From contig VXAI01000375.1 in the NCBI GenBank assembly GCA_013399305.1, forward strand, positions 187,947 through 251,946: a DNA stretch of 64,000 nt, given 5' to 3'. The notes under the pieces were generated by a model. The model saw nothing but the letters and a program-made list of their open reading frames with translations, was not told where the DNA came from and searched no databases. Shown here one piece after another: positions 1-13,050 of the stretch (positions within the stretch are counted from its first letter, which is position 1; the number at the start of each line of letters is the position of its first letter). The DNA comes from Rostratula benghalensis (lineage: Eukaryota; Chordata; Aves; Charadriiformes; Rostratulidae). The translations under genes were made by a program, and so were the position numbers.

Positions 1-49
1 AACTTTTCATAAGGTTCTTATAACAATTGTAATGGTACAACGATTGTAA

Positions 50-712
50 TGGCTTCACCAAGGGGAAGTCATGATTAACCAACCTGATATCTTCTTATGA
101 AGACATAACCAGGTGGACAGGTGATGGTAAAGCAGTTTCCTTCAGTAAAGCGTTTGACACCATTTCCCACATCATCCTCGCAGCTAAACTGAGGAAGTGT
201 GGTCTGGACGATAGGGTAGTGAGGTGGATTGTGAACTGGCTGAAGGATAGAAGCCAGAGAGTTGTGGTCAATGGGATGGAATCTAGGTGGAGGTCTGTAT
301 CTAGTGGAGTCCCTCAGGGATCAGTGCTGGGCCCAGTATTATTCAATAAATTCAAAAATTGCACTGTCAGCAAGTTTGCTAATGACACAAAACTGGGAGG
401 AGTGGCTGACACCCCAGAAAGCTGTGCACCATCCAGCAAGACCTGGACAGGCTGGAGAGTTGGGCAGGGAGAAATTTAATGAAATATTACAAGGGCAAGT
501 GTAGAGTCTTGCATCTGGGTAAGAACAACCCCAGGTACCAGTATAGGTTGGGAACTGACCTGTTGGAGAGCAGTGATGGGGAAATGGACCTGGGGGTCCT
601 GGTAGACAGCAGGATGACCATGAGCCAGCACTGTGCCCTTGTGGCCAAGAAGGCCAATTGCATCCTGGGGTGTATTAGAAGAGGGGTGGTTAGTAGTGAG
701 TTAGTTAGTGAG
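50..712 (+). mobile_element. CR1 LINE fragment, reverse-transcriptase region of ORF2
   Basis: Both ends are truncated. Broken reading frames encode the CR1 reverse transcriptase: a KAFDT-type motif near 150-165, the [10 protein letters not shown] motif near 306-335, and the later SKFAxDTKLGG block near 370-405. The catalytic FADD-type box reads FAND. About ten residues normally found between the VLFN and SKFA blocks are missing. Frame shifts near 440-480 separate the RT core from the downstream [10 protein letters not shown]...[23 protein letters not shown] segment. The copy is dead. Homology fades after the GVVS segment near 700, so this insert has no CR1 3' tail. Confidence 0.9.
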
Positions 713-3700
713 CCACCATGTAACCAAGAACACAATATTCGAAAGCAAAGTGAGTTGGATAGAGAGGCTAATGTGGAAGGGTATACTGGAGTCCCAGTTC
801 TTAGGAGTAAATCTATGCCTTATTGACTATCACTTCCCATATATAAATATTATCTTACTGTTCCGTATTAGCTGAACAGTAATCAATATTTCCTAACAGA
901 TAAGGAATCTGATCACACTTTTTATCTCGTGTGATCTTGGTCAATTTTGCGTTTGGGCTTTTTAAGCATATTCAGCAGCAGAAATCAAAATAATTTTACT
1001 GACACAAGTCATAGGTCTGCATTGAATCAAAATACTGAGATGAGATAAGATTGTTGACAATCACAGCCTTGAGCTAAGTCCCTCTGAATCTTTCCTGGTT
1101 TGTCCTTGAGGTATGTGTGAGTCTATGTTTTGGTTTGGTTCATTGCAGTCATTCATTTCTTGGTTTTGCTGTCACACAATTAATCGATACTCTGCCTTTT
1201 CAAGTCTCAGAGAAAGGAAGGGCCAAACATTTATCAGTGAAACATAGCCCTCCTGCCTGCAGCATGTTTTGAAGAGGGAAGTGATATCTCCTGCAAATGA
1301 AAGGTGTACATACCTTCTTCACTTCCTTTCAGGCACCACTTGGTGGGAGAAGGTGAAAGTGCTGTCTTGTAAACAATTGATGCCACTGTTTGCAGGTGTT
1401 CCCTTTTTAAGTGTAGCACTAGAGAAGTTAACATTTGAAAGTCCAAAGAGAATTGCAGTACAATGTGGCTTCACTGTCTGTCTTTCTGGGTGGAATAATC
1501 ATGGCCAGAGATGCAATAGTGAAGAAATTTGTTATATACAATCTGTGATCGTTCACAGCAAATGAAAACAAGGGTAGGCTTGAATTGTGCAGAGCTCAAC
1601 TGAGATAATAGCAAAGCCTGTATGCATTGGTTACACAACTATGATAATCCCCTTGTCACAATTTTTTTCCATGCTTATACTGCATAGCTACAATGTATGC
1701 AAACATTGTCCTGCTATGGCAACATGACTCATTTGTTCTTTTAAAGATATTTCTATTACATCAGAGGGATCATTTTTGGAAATCTGATCATTTTCATTGA
1801 ATCAGTTAACTGACTTCTCTTTTCCAAATGTGCCTGGGTATCTTCTGAGTAAGCTTGGAGAATGTGAGGCTGAAAGACTATTGGTGGGGTCTGTCTGTCT
1901 ACATGCAGAAAACACCCTGAATTACTACATGGATTGTATGTCATGCCAGTATTGTTCATATACATAATATCTAAGAAAGAGAGCAATTTAGCAAGCCATT
2001 AAATATTTTTTCTGATAGTAGATTGAAGAATGCCCTCTTTTTCAGAGGACTTTCCCAGTTGTTTGGGCTTGCAAAAATAATTCTTAAATTCGCACAGAAT
2101 AACTCCATAAACACAGACCAAACACTTATGTTATACAAATTACACGTTATGAAAAAGCAACTTTATATCACAATTAATAAATAATAAGTAGTAAGATTTT
2201 AGGGATTTTATCTTATTTTATAATAAAAATATGAGATTTTCTATTATCATGTTGTTTATTTCAAAATTATTTTTCTTTAGCCTATGTGATTCCAACAAAT
2301 CTTCACTAAATTTCTGGAAACTTCTTTGGTTTTTTTTTACCAAAAAGTTATCAGAAGAAATCAGGATTATATCTGCTTCTATTTAGGCATAATTTTATTG
2401 GAAAGGTTTATAATACAAAGGTGTGTCTGTGTGAGAAAGCTTATTAATGCATGTGCTGCTTAATAGAAGAGATGGAATGTGTCTGTGAAGACTTAAATGA
2501 AGTCATTTGATATAAACCAGAAGGAAGAAGCCAAAAAGCTCTGGGTGTTGGAAAAAATCTTGTCTGCATACTGTCCATATGATTTCTGTGTAAATACTGT
2601 GGTGACTTAGTCACTGACATAATTATTCTGCAAGAAAAAAAATATGCTGTCTGTTTACTATACTCATGGTGTGCTCAAGAGGAATACAGGCAACACTTTT
2701 TCTAGCTCTCAGTCTCAGGTAAATTTCAGCATAAATATTTATGAAATGGCTCTTTACTGTCTTGAAGCTAGTGACAGTTACTGGATGGAAAGTGAACAGC
2801 AGAGATTTTTTGAGGTTTGTTGCTCATTAACTTAGAAACACTGGATTCCTTCATTTAAATTGCTTAAAAATATTTCCCCCACCTCTGGAAAATGGAGTTA
2901 CGGAAGCCTGAAAGCTAGCAGACCACTGCCGTCTTTACATGTTCCCTGCTTTGTTGCCAGCCCTGTAAACATTCCTGTGACATGAGTGGAGAGTTACAAA
3001 GCAGGAGGTATGCTCAGCATCACAGCAGGCAGAGACAGCTGAATAACTTCTCGGTTATTAATTCTGCTTCTACAGGATCACCATAACCAACTCATACGAA
3101 ATAACAAGTCTCAGCTCGCTGGGTTGCCTGTAGTTTTACTTTCCTGCCTGCAAAGGCAGCTCTTGCTGCAGCCAATGGGAGCAATCTGGGCTTAAGATTA
3201 ATCATAAAGTACTCATAAATTTTGTAATGAAATTCAGGAGACACAGAAACTTGCAGTCTTTAAAGCTTTTTTTCTATTCTAGGACACTTGTATATTTTTA
3301 TTAACACCATTATCTGTTTGTTTTTAGGCAAAATGAGACAAACCAAACACCTGTGCAAACTAGAATGGAAATTGGAACAGCACACAATTATATGATATAT
3401 ACCTGGCACTACACTGCAGGCATATCAAGATTGAGAAAACCAACATAGTGGTTCTAATTAACACATACACACTGTTTTGGCAACCAACAGTTTTTGAAAT
3501 ATGAATTTACTGGATCAAACTTTCTCAAATCTTCTCTGTATTCCAATTGTATATGAAAGACACATCTGCAAATTCTTTTCTGAGTTTATTCACTTTGTTT
3601 TAACATGTATTATGCCTATTCTCTCCAATGATTTGCATGCAAATCTTTATCTAATATTCTGTTTTTCTAGGCACCGCTGATTACTTTGCGTGGTGTTTGG

Positions 3701-5079
3701 ACACAAAGCAATTGAAAGAGCAAAGCAAGAGTTGCATCACCCTGGGTTTTGTTATGAGGAGGGTATCACATGTTTTAATTGTGCTGATTAAAGCCAAAAC
3801 CTGATGTACAAGCCTACAAGAGAACACAAGAAACAGCCTGGGAAAAAATAGCATCAGGACTACAGGTACCAAAATGTCTCTGCCTGTATCTGGGGGCTGA
3901 TTCTGTATTTCTGCAAAGCAAACTTTCTTTTAAAATATTCTGCAGCAGAAAAAGACCAGTTAGCATTTTTAGGATTTAAGGAAATAATCCCTTGTTTTCT
4001 ACATGCTTTCTCTTTTTTACTCCTCAATGCATTGTAAATTTGTTTTGGAAAAGCTTTTTAGCTGGAAGACTTACAGGAACAGCCAGAAACAAACAACAAT
4101 CATAGCATTACAAAATAAGAAACACGATCAAGCATTAGAAAATAAGGTACTGTTGGAACCAGCAAAACAGCAAAGTGGCCTGCTTGTGGCTTATTTCCTG
4201 GGTGAGAGAAAGAGCTCAGGGTGTGATTGAGAAGAGGTGTATGCCATGGAAATATATTAATCAACACCCATTAATAAGGACCTCTTGACTAATGGGCAGT
4301 AAAGTTTTGGAGTGCAGCTGACTAGCGGAGAACCTAGATTCATTCTCTACAAACTGTCCATGACTCTGAGAAGGCCTCTCCATCTTTTTTGCCCTGGCTA
4401 TGCATCTGAATTTAGTCAGGATTAAAGCAACTGCTTGCAGAGTGCTGATGAGTACTTTGCAGTAGCTATGTCCACAAACCTTTCTTTGCATTTAAGAGCA
4501 GGACCCAGAATTCTGGTTAGATTCCAAGTCACTGTTTTTTTATCTCCTTAAATTGTCATGTATATTCATCTCAAATGAAGAATTGTCAAAACAATATGCT
4601 TTCAAACAATTGCTGTAGTACAGCAATAGACAAATTTATCCCTAAATGTAGCCTGCAGTTAGAGTCAATTGATGATGATGGACAATTGTTACCCATTTTA
4701 AGTGCCCATATAATAAACATTGACTAGACATTGTTGTGTAAAATTGATGGATGGAGAAAATGAAATTGATGTGGTTTGCATTTTACTTTGTAGTTTTAAA
4801 ATTGAGATGTAAATTGTGCTGTATATCTGACACAAAGACTGAACAACATCAGAAGACCATTTGTTTCATGCCAGTCAAATCATAACACCAAAATCATGTG
4901 AAACATTAGCTATCATGTATGAAGGGTACTGAAATAAAGTTTCTGCCTCTTAAAGAAACAAAATTGGCCATATTTGGAACGTACCAATCAGAAAATAAAA
5001 AAATAAAATGTTGCTAGAATGGAAAGTACACTTAAGATAAAAGTGAACTTCACTACTAGGGACTACTATGTTAATTAAG
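713..5079. other. Intergenic DNA, no gene recognised
   Basis: AT-rich sequence with only short chance open frames (under 100 codons) on both strands. I see no splice-flanked coding block, RNA gene or recognisable transposon. A CCAAT pentamer occurs near 3172 in a slightly GC-richer patch (about 2880-3200), but nothing else supports a promoter there. Confidence 0.6.
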
Positions 5080-5950
5080 TTTCTGTGCCCTTGTGGTCAA
5101 GAAGGCCAATGGCATCCTGAGGTGTATTACAAGAGGGGTTGTTAGTAGGTCAAGAGAGGTTCTCCTTCCCCTCTACTCTGCCCTGGTGAGACCCCATCTG
5201 GAATATTGTGTCCAGTTCTGGGCCCCTCAGTTCCAAGAAGGACAGGGAACTGCTTGAGAGAGTCCAGGGCAGGGCTACAAAGATAATTAAGGGAGTGGAG
5301 CATCTCTCCATTGATCACCAATGATAGGACAAAGGGCAACGGGTGCGACCTGGAACATAGGAGGTTCCACTTAAATATGAGAAAAAACTTCTTCACAGCA
5401 AGGGTGAGGGAACACTGGAACGGGCTGTCCAGAGAGGTGGTGGAGTCTCCTTCTCTTGAGATATTCGAAACCCGCCTGGACGCTTTCCTGTGTGACCTGA
5501 TCTAGGTGTTCCTGATCCGGCAGGGGGATTGGACTGTGGATGATCTTTCAAGGTTCCTTCCAATCCCTGATATTCTGTGATTCTGTGATCTCCCATACGA
5601 GGAAAGACTGAGGGAGCTGGGTCTCCTTATCTTGGAGAAGAGGAGACTGAAGGGTGACCTTATTAATATTTATAACTCTGCAAAGGGTGAGTGTCAAGAG
5701 GATGGAGCCAGGCTCTTCTCAATGACGGCCAATGATAAGACAAGGGGCAATGGGTGCAAGCTGGAACATAAGAGGCTCCGCTTAAATATAAGAAAAAAAT
5801 TCTTCACAGTGAGGGTGACAGAACACTGGAATGGGCTGCCCAGAGATGTTGTGGAGTGCCCTTCTCTTGGGATATTCGAAACCCAACCGGACACATTCCT
5901 GTGTCACCTGATCTAGGTGTTCCTGCTCTAGCAGGAATCCTTATTTAAGG
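5080..5950 (+). mobile_element. CR1 LINE 3' region, interrupted by a second CR1
   Basis: The left part (5080-5309) encodes the CR1 ORF2 C-terminal block: [16 protein letters not shown], then [22 protein letters not shown]. It runs up to the CATCTCTCC stretch. The expected continuation, which starts ATACGAGGAAAGACTGAGGG, appears only at 5593. From there it runs through an open segment (5632-5916, [14 protein letters not shown]...[13 protein letters not shown]...FLCHLI) and stops near 5940-5960 without a clear ATTCTGTG tail. The simplest reading is one host CR1 split by the fragment at 5310-5587. The alternative is two independent neighbouring copies, with an internal deletion in the first. Confidence 0.85.
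5310..5587 (+). mobile_element. Short 5'-truncated CR1 nested in another CR1
   Basis: This segment starts at the GATCACCAATGATAGGAC block and encodes [23 protein letters not shown] sequence, then the [24 protein letters not shown] block. It ends with the CR1 3' terminus: GGGGGATTGGACTG, CCTTCCAATCCCTGATATTC and two TTCTGTGA-type repeats. It repeats information present again at 5740-5916, in the same orientation. A short ATCTC string occurs on both sides (5302-5306 and 5588-5592), which could be a micro-duplication of the target or chance. Confidence 0.75.
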
Positions 5951-6467
5951 ATTATCTTTCCTCACTAGAAGACATTTCCCTACACAGCCAATCTCTCCCT
6001 CCTTTCTTCCCCTTCCTCGTGTACAATAAAATCTTTTTCCTGATCTATGATACTGAAATGAAATCGAGCCTTGCCTGGTATCCTTTTAAAAAGACAGAGA
6101 TGTAGGAAGCATGATTGAGCTGTTAGCAAAACCTTGTATATAAAATTTGCCACTCTCTTTTAATAATGATTTGGCATTTTATTAGTTCTTTCCATTCTTC
6201 ACAAAAACATGACCTAAAAATTCTTCATGACAAGTGTAGCTAGATCTTCTAATGGAGGAAGAAAAAGGAAACATTCTTCTGGGGCTCTGAAATGTAAAGG
6301 CAGAGTAAATGAGCCAGATTTCACTTTCCTTTAGTAGATTTTGTTTCAGAATGACTGATAAAGTAAAAAAAATCTTAGAACTTCTCAAGATTTCTTAGGA
6401 TTTCTGTGAGCAACCAATGTTTCCTTTGCGTTGCCTGAAGTAATTTAAATGGGAGATGTATACTTAC

Positions 6468-6497
6468 CAAAAAAACCCCCAAACCCAAAAACCCAAC
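6468..6497. repeat. A/C-rich low-complexity tract
   Basis: Alternating A runs and C runs (A7 C5 A3 C3 A5 C3). Nearly the same pattern recurs at 29086-29112. Confidence 0.8.
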
Positions 6498-6527
6498 TCA
6501 CTGGAAAGATTTTATACTCTAGTCTTT

Positions 6528-6605
6528 CTCCCCTTCCTTTTTCTTTCTCTTCTCTTCTTCTCATACCTTTTGTCTTTTTAATTTTCCCTCTCTCTCTTCC
6601 ACAAG
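6528..6605. repeat. Polypyrimidine tract
   Basis: About 80 bp almost wholly of C and T on the + strand, with interspersed TTCTTTCTCTTCTC motifs. It is low-complexity sequence with no associated exon. Confidence 0.8.
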
Positions 6606-6718
6606 TCTTTGCTTCTTCTCTATAACTTGCTTCATTACGGAAATCTCACCGTAGATTAGGTTGCTGAGTTTCAATGCCATTACTTGCATTACTTGGAAAC
6701 CAAAAGACTGTCTCTGTT

Positions 6719-6800
6719 AAAAAGAAAAAGAAAAGAAAATAGAAAGAAAAAAAAAACAAAAAAAAGAGAGATGCACATATACACACACCCACCCCCCAAC
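6719..6800. repeat. A-rich purine tract followed by CA-rich stretch
   Basis: Mostly A with scattered G up to 6771, then a short ATATACACACACCCACCCCCC stretch. The reverse strand gives a spurious Phe-rich open frame at 6646-6927. Confidence 0.8.
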
Positions 6801-8607
6801 TCTCCACCCTGTAAAAATCCCATGTAGAGCTCTGGAAGAATTTGTATTCTCTTCTATCACACTCTGAGGCACATGCCAAATTTGTTCTCATGTCCACGAA
6901 AGAAAAGTTGAACTCATTGTTAGACAAAAGATAACAATGATACTTTTGTATTTTTACAGCTTACAACCACACACTTCACACTTTGTTAGGATCTGTATTT
7001 TCAGGCCTGGTAATAAAATTGCAAGGAAATTTGTAACTTCAAATCCTGTGTGTGAGAAAAGCACAGAGAACCTTTCTAGTATTCTCCTTCTACCAATGTC
7101 TCCGCAAAGGAAAATTTATTGCAATCTGCAGTCTGCTTTCTGAGACTAAGCATCTTAGAATGTTTCATCTGTAAATCGACACTGCAATTGGAGGTTAATG
7201 CAATCCTATAGGCCCTGTTTTGTAAGCCCAATGGTCTGTCAAATGCTGCTGAAGGGATTTTTCTCACAAAAGTTGTGACTAAACTTTTCATTCACATTTG
7301 TGCCTGAAACTTCATGATGATAATTTTTCATAACTTCATTATATGAACAAATTTAGGGTCAAAATTCTTTGCTTTTGAATGTGCATTTATGCAGTTGTAT
7401 TAAAACTGAGGTTTGAAGGGCAAATGGAGAAACCTTGGATAATTTCACTGTAACAAAGTGTTCAAGATTCATCATACTTTCTTGGTTTCTACAGATACCA
7501 AATCACCTCTGCTGCCTTTTTCCATGCCAAGGAGTTGAAAAGAAAAAAACCCAAACAAATCCAAGAACAAACCCAGTATTTGATGTTTTACATTTGTGCA
7601 AAATATTGTGCTGTGGTCACTATATGTTCTTTTGTGGTTAATGATTGTGATTCACCTCATGTAGCAAGGCATCGGTTTATGATGTGCTGCATAGAGACAG
7701 TAGAAAAACATGTTTACTCATCCCCAAAGGTGTACTACAGAATAAGAAACAAAGCATGATCAAAGCCAGGAGAAATAATCAAGTAGTGGTTAAGTTATTT
7801 GTCAGCATGAAGAGTATTAAAATTCTATGACTTTTTTCAGTAATGAAATTGTAAATCATAGATAAGACATTGAAAAAAATTTCAGTGTTTTTTTTAGATA
7901 ATGCATGTTTGGTAAGGCAGGATAAGTACTCTGTGTAAGTTGAGGGCTCACATAAAAAGCAGTTGATAAACTGCAAAAATTGTAGAGCAAGGCATGGCAG
8001 CAAAATGATTCAGGTCTGGAAATACTGACTCGGGAGGAAAATGTGAAATGATAACTCTAGGAATCATGATAACAGTCTGGAAAAGCTGAAGTTTGTGAAG
8101 CGCCAAAGAAGGAGAGGAGTTTACTGTGATGCAAAGGAAGTATGACAGGAATTAATGAAAAATTTGGAGGAAGTATAAATATGAGGCTGCAAAATGCTTT
8201 AAAGTAGACTTCAAAAATAAGACTGGAGAAATCTCTAAAAATACAGTGTGGGAGCCATCTTGAACATTGGAATTGGGTAACTAGTGTTATATCCCAGCCT
8301 TATAGACTTCCCAGACTTCCCTCAACCACAGTATTTTTCTGCCAGTAGCCTCAGCACTCATGTTAGATTTCTAACTGTTATATTCTGACTGATTATAAAC
8401 TGTGCTATGATAGGCCACGTAAAAAAAGGTAAAAACCTAATGGGTAACCTACTTCAAATTATCTTCTATCCAGTTACCTGGAAAAATCTCAGCAATGATA
8501 ATGAGACATATGAATTTTACAATATGGAACAAGGGAAGAACATGGGGAGACACTTGAGTGATTTCAAGGGTTAGAGTCTGCTCACCATGAGCGTAAATCA
8601 GGTAAGT

Positions 8608-8657
8608 ACACAAAAAAAAAAAAAAAAACCCAAACCAAAAAAACCCCAACCCCACAC
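8608..8657. repeat. Poly(A) run grading into A/C tract
   Basis: An A run of 18 bases, followed by CCCAAACC, a shorter A run, then CCCCAACCCC. The reverse strand yields a meaningless Phe/Trp-rich open frame. Confidence 0.8.
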
Positions 8658-9614
8658 AGGAGTTTTATCAGTGGATCAGTGGACAGAATGACAGCAAAGG
8701 GAACTATGTAGATGAAAGCAGGGAACAGTGTAGGTACTGAAGGAAATACACCTCATCCTGTAGGCTGGGTGTGGTCAGTGAGAAACCAATACTAGAACCC
8801 CAGCTGGGTAACAGCACGGAGGAAGTTGAGATAGTAGGGGAAATGAAACTAGACGGGGTGGAGATAAGAGGAACATGGTGGAATAAGGATCATGGTTGAA
8901 TTGTAAGTACTGAGAGATATGCCATACACAGAAACACCATTTATACTTTTAGATAGTGTTAAGGCAGATGGTTAATGTGACACTCACCATATGATCAGAC
9001 ATAAACACCACCACCCCCCAAAACCCACACAAAAAAGAGGTAGCATGGCTTAAGGAGTATAGGTTTGGAACAAAAAGAAATCTAGTTAAGAATAGTAAAA
9101 TAAGTTATTGTAGGATAATGCTGAAACCTGTATAGATAATTTCAGATTTCTAATGGTGTTAGGAATTACTTTGGGGAACTCAAATTTTTAGCTTTCTGGA
9201 TAAGAGTTAGAAAAGAAATGTCACTTAAAATGATAAGCCTTACACATTCCCATATTTGATAGTTAACATTTCTTCACAGACTGTTCTCTGTAGTGATGTT
9301 ATTTAGCTTGTTTTGGGTGTGTATCAAGATATGCTACCCAGATGATATAGAAGAGTTGGCCACAGTAAATACTTGTGACTTCAAGATGGTGGCTTGATCC
9401 ACTATAAATCAAGGGAATGATAGCCAAAAGCAGATCTGTGAATAAGGCCTTCAGTTTTGCGTGTGAAAAACAAATACATTTTCTTGTGTAAAGAACGGGG
9501 ATTAGTTAGTAAGTTACCTGAACAGGAAATCTAAGAATCTTGCATGTAGACAGTACTGACACTTGGTTAATTAGAATGTTGTGGAACTATCAGGAATTCC
9601 TATCTCATGCAAGG

Positions 9615-10775
9615 GAAAATCTATTCAAGGCACTCTGTGCATAAAATAAATTCTGGCTCAAGAGATTGCAGGGTTGATGAACAGGTCTTTAAACTAGGTG
9701 GGAAGGGGGAGAGAGATGATAACATCAGACCTGTGTTTGAGGCTCCTGAGGCAAAAGGAATCTGTGAACCACAGATAAAACACCATAAAGGAAGGCCACC
9801 TGAAGAGCTACATGAAGGAAATGGATCCATTCCAGCTAATAATCAGCCCCATTGGGCGCACAGATGAAGTGTGTTTACACAAATGCATGCAGCATGGGCA
9901 ACAAGCAAGAGGAGTTACAGACACCTTGCAGACTGTGATCTTATTGACAATAAGAAGCATGGTGGGATGGCTCTGGTGACTGGAGTGTTGGAATGGAGGG
10001 ATACAGACTCTTTAGGAAGGACAGGCTGGGCAGACGGAGAGGGAGTGTTGCCCTCTATGTCAATAACCAGCTGGAGTGTGTGGAGCTTCACCTGGTTATG
10101 GATGAAGACCTAATGGAGAGCTTATGGGCCGGGATTAAAGGGAGCACAAGGGCAGATGATGTTACAGTAGGGGTCTGCTACAGATCACCAGATAAGAGTG
10201 ACAAGGAGGATGAGGCCCTATATATACAGATAGGAGCAGCATTGTGCTCACACTCCCTGGTCCTCATGGGTGACTTCAATCACCCCAATATCTGTTGGAG
10301 GGACAACACAGCAGGGCGCAAGGAATCCAGGAAGTTCTTGGGATGTGTTAATGATATCCTTCTTCAAATGATTGAGGAGCCAGTAAAGAAAGGAGCTGGG
10401 AGGGGTTGATGGGGAATGTCAAACTCAAGTAGTCTTGGCTGAAGTGGTCATGAAATGGTAGAATTCAAGATTCTTAGGGCAGCAAGGAGGGTGTGCATCA
10501 AGTTCACTGCCCTGGACTTCAGTAGAGCAGACTTTGGACTCCCGAGAGACCCGATCGGCAGGGTAGCATGGGAAAAAGAACTGGAGGGGAGAGGGGCCCA
10601 AGAAAGCTGGTTAATATTCAAGGATCACCTCCTCCAAGCTCAGGAGAGGTGCATCCCAAAAAAGAAGTCAGGAAAAATAGCCAGAAGGCCTGTGTGGATG
10701 ACAGAGGAACTGCTGGATGGGCTCAGGACTAAAAAGGAGGCCAATAAAGGGTGGAAGCAAGGATGGGTAGGCCTG
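9615..10775 (+). mobile_element. CR1 LINE fragment, endonuclease region of ORF2
   Basis: Broken frames reconstruct the 5' part of CR1 ORF2. A KLGGKGERDDN-type leader lies near 9690-9720. The endonuclease domain follows at 9993-10409, with LFRKDRLGRRRGSVALYVNN, VTVGVCYRSPD and LVLMGDFNHPNICW (near 10260-10300, containing the endonuclease GDFN motif). After a frame break comes 10455-10770, with MVEFKILRAARR, LDFSRADFGLPRD, GRGAQESWLIFKDHLLQAQERCIP and ARRPVWMTEELLD. It stops abruptly near 10775, before the reverse-transcriptase region. Several stops and frame shifts show it is inactive. It is not the same segment as the copy at 50-712. Confidence 0.9.
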
Positions 10776-12929
10776 CCAGCACACCAGCAGATACATCATT
10801 GCATCTGGCTTTTAACTTGAATAATGGGTGGGTTGCAACACAGTGGAAGGACGCTAACCCTTGACTGTGGAAATATTGGTTTACTCCTACAAGAATTCAC
10901 TAAGTCACCATGTGGCACCCATGCATAAACTGCACAGATGATGAAATGAACAACTTTTCTACGCCAATATGGCTGTTCTGAATGGCTGAAATATGCAGAA
11001 ATTCTACTCCAAACACTTCCCTCCACACACCAAACTGTCCATTACTGCTTTGATGTACTTATTTTGCCTAGTGTAGGTATGTAACTTATCACTTGTAGGC
11101 AGTTTGACAGTCAGTGTCTGAATTAATGGCCTGTCTGGAGTGGCTAAGTCTGCCATTTGGATGTGAAAATAGCATATACAAAGATGCATTACATAGAAAA
11201 TAGTAAAATATATACACTGTTGCTTTAATAATAAACTCTGTTCATTATTGCACTACAGTTCACTACAGAAAAAAAAACTTGGAGGAGATTCCAGATTACT
11301 GGTGCATTGCATTGTCAAAAAGGGGACATGCCTTATTAGCCACAATTGAGTTTGGCTGAACAGGGGAGAGAACTGTGCATGACATAAGATGAGAAAGTGG
11401 TAGAATTGCATGGAACTATCTGATCCCTTCAATGTAGGAAATTATAATCAATGGAAAACAATCTAGGATGGTCATGAGGTGGCATGAATTAAACAGGATA
11501 GATAAACAGGAGGTAGTACATAACACTGTATGCAGGCTCACCTGATCTTGTATTTCATATGCTAGTACAGGGAGAGATTGTTCCAATTCACTGCTGATGT
11601 CTCATCTCAGTGTTCAAACTCCAGGTTATTTAAAAAAAAAAAAGAAGTAACTTCATCGCCTCAAGGCATTGTACTTCCATAAAAGTAACCGCACAATGTA
11701 TCTTGCAGGAAGTTTTGCAGTTTTCATAAAGATATGAGTTGCCACAAAACTTGCTTTTTCTCTGTGAAAGTGAAACCCCTGAAATTCATCAAGTTTCACT
11801 GTAATATAGGAATAATAATTAAATTTATATGTCTGAAAAGAGAAAAGCTGTGTTGCAAATTCAATAATTTTTCATGTAGCTACTGAAAATCAGCTGGAAA
11901 ATGCTGGAGACCATTCGCAAATTATGGCCATTTTAGAGGTTTTGATTGATAAATCTAAGCCAGCGACTTTCTCTCCATGGTAAACTTTCCAATAGGAAGA
12001 ATGCATGATGCCATCTAAAATGATGTAAGTCTTGTCTGTAAGGAACATATCCAAGTCAACCTGTAAAGCCTAGAATGTATTTTTTTACAGGTTGCTTTGC
12101 TTTGATGTATACCAAGTCCTGTGTAAGGGTATGTCCAGGGAGCCAGTGATGTGTAAACTTCACTGAAAGAAAGGTGGAGTTTAGGCAAGAACAAAAGCCA
12201 GTGTTTCCACTTTTTTGTCTCTGATTATCTTTCTAGTGAGTTGTCCAGTGGTAGGACAAGATGGTGATTCTACAGAAGTGTGGCAACAAAATAAGGTATG
12301 GAAAATGAAGTGCTTGTAGGTGTATGCACCTGATTAGATTTTTCTAAGTGGAGATGATTTGGTGCAGTATGAAAAATTTCCATTCTGTTCATTTTATATT
12401 ACTCTTGATCAAAAATGTCATTTCCTTTCCTGGAAAACCTCCTCAGCTCAGTTGCTTTTCGTACTTATGCAAGTTAATTTCATTGGGAGCAAGCAGTTGG
12501 ACTGTATTGAATGAGACGGATACAAAAAAAAAAAAGTTTTTCTTGTGAACAGACAATGGGAATTTCAGTGGTTTCATATTTATACATTTTTTGCATAAAT
12601 AGTGCCTAAATTCTTTGCTTGAGTCTGCATAGCAGGAGGATTTGATCACATTTACAACTGCTGCACTCAGACAAGCAAATTTTTATTGGTTTTGTTTTAA
12701 AGTAATTGTTTGGTTCTTTGTGGTACAGATGAAAAAATTATCCTTTCTGGCCTATTTATGTCACATGAACCTGTTTCTAAATCCACATCTAAATTTGCCT
12801 CTGATCACTGATTATGTACTTTGGTCTGCTCTGTGGACAGTGGCTGTTCTCCAGGTCATTCAGCCTAGGACAATAGCACTTCCCATCTTTAGGTATCCTA
12901 CAAGCCTCTGCACTTCAGTCCTTTTAGAA
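10776..12929. other. Intergenic DNA, no gene recognised
   Basis: AT-rich sequence with short A runs (11267-11275, 11631-11643, 12525-12536). Neither strand shows a supportable coding exon, RNA gene or mobile element. Confidence 0.6.
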
Positions 12930-13050
12930 ACCTGGTTGACGTTGGAAGAGACGATTTGAGATCATCTAGTCAAACCGCCTTGCCCTAGCAGTGTCACTTA
13001 GAGCAGGTTGTCCAGTTGGGTCTTGAAGACCTCTCTCACTGACCTACCAT
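12930..13050 (-). mobile_element. Diverged CR1 3'-end relic
   Basis: The + strand reads GTTGGAAGAGACGATTTGAG, ATCATCTAGTCAAACCGCC, then AGCAGTGTCAC, AGAGCAGGTTG and GGGTCTTGAAGACCTCTCTC. This matches the reverse complement of the conserved CR1 3' region in order, with many substitutions. The assignment is by pattern, not alignment. Confidence 0.65.

Larger units (their letters stand above)
5951..9614. other. Intergenic DNA, simple-sequence tracts only
   Basis: No gene or transposon is recognised. It contains pyrimidine-rich and purine-rich tracts (6528-6605, 6719-6776) and A/C-rich tracts (6468-6497, 8608-8657, 9005-9036). Open frames are short and overlap these low-complexity stretches. Confidence 0.6.
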
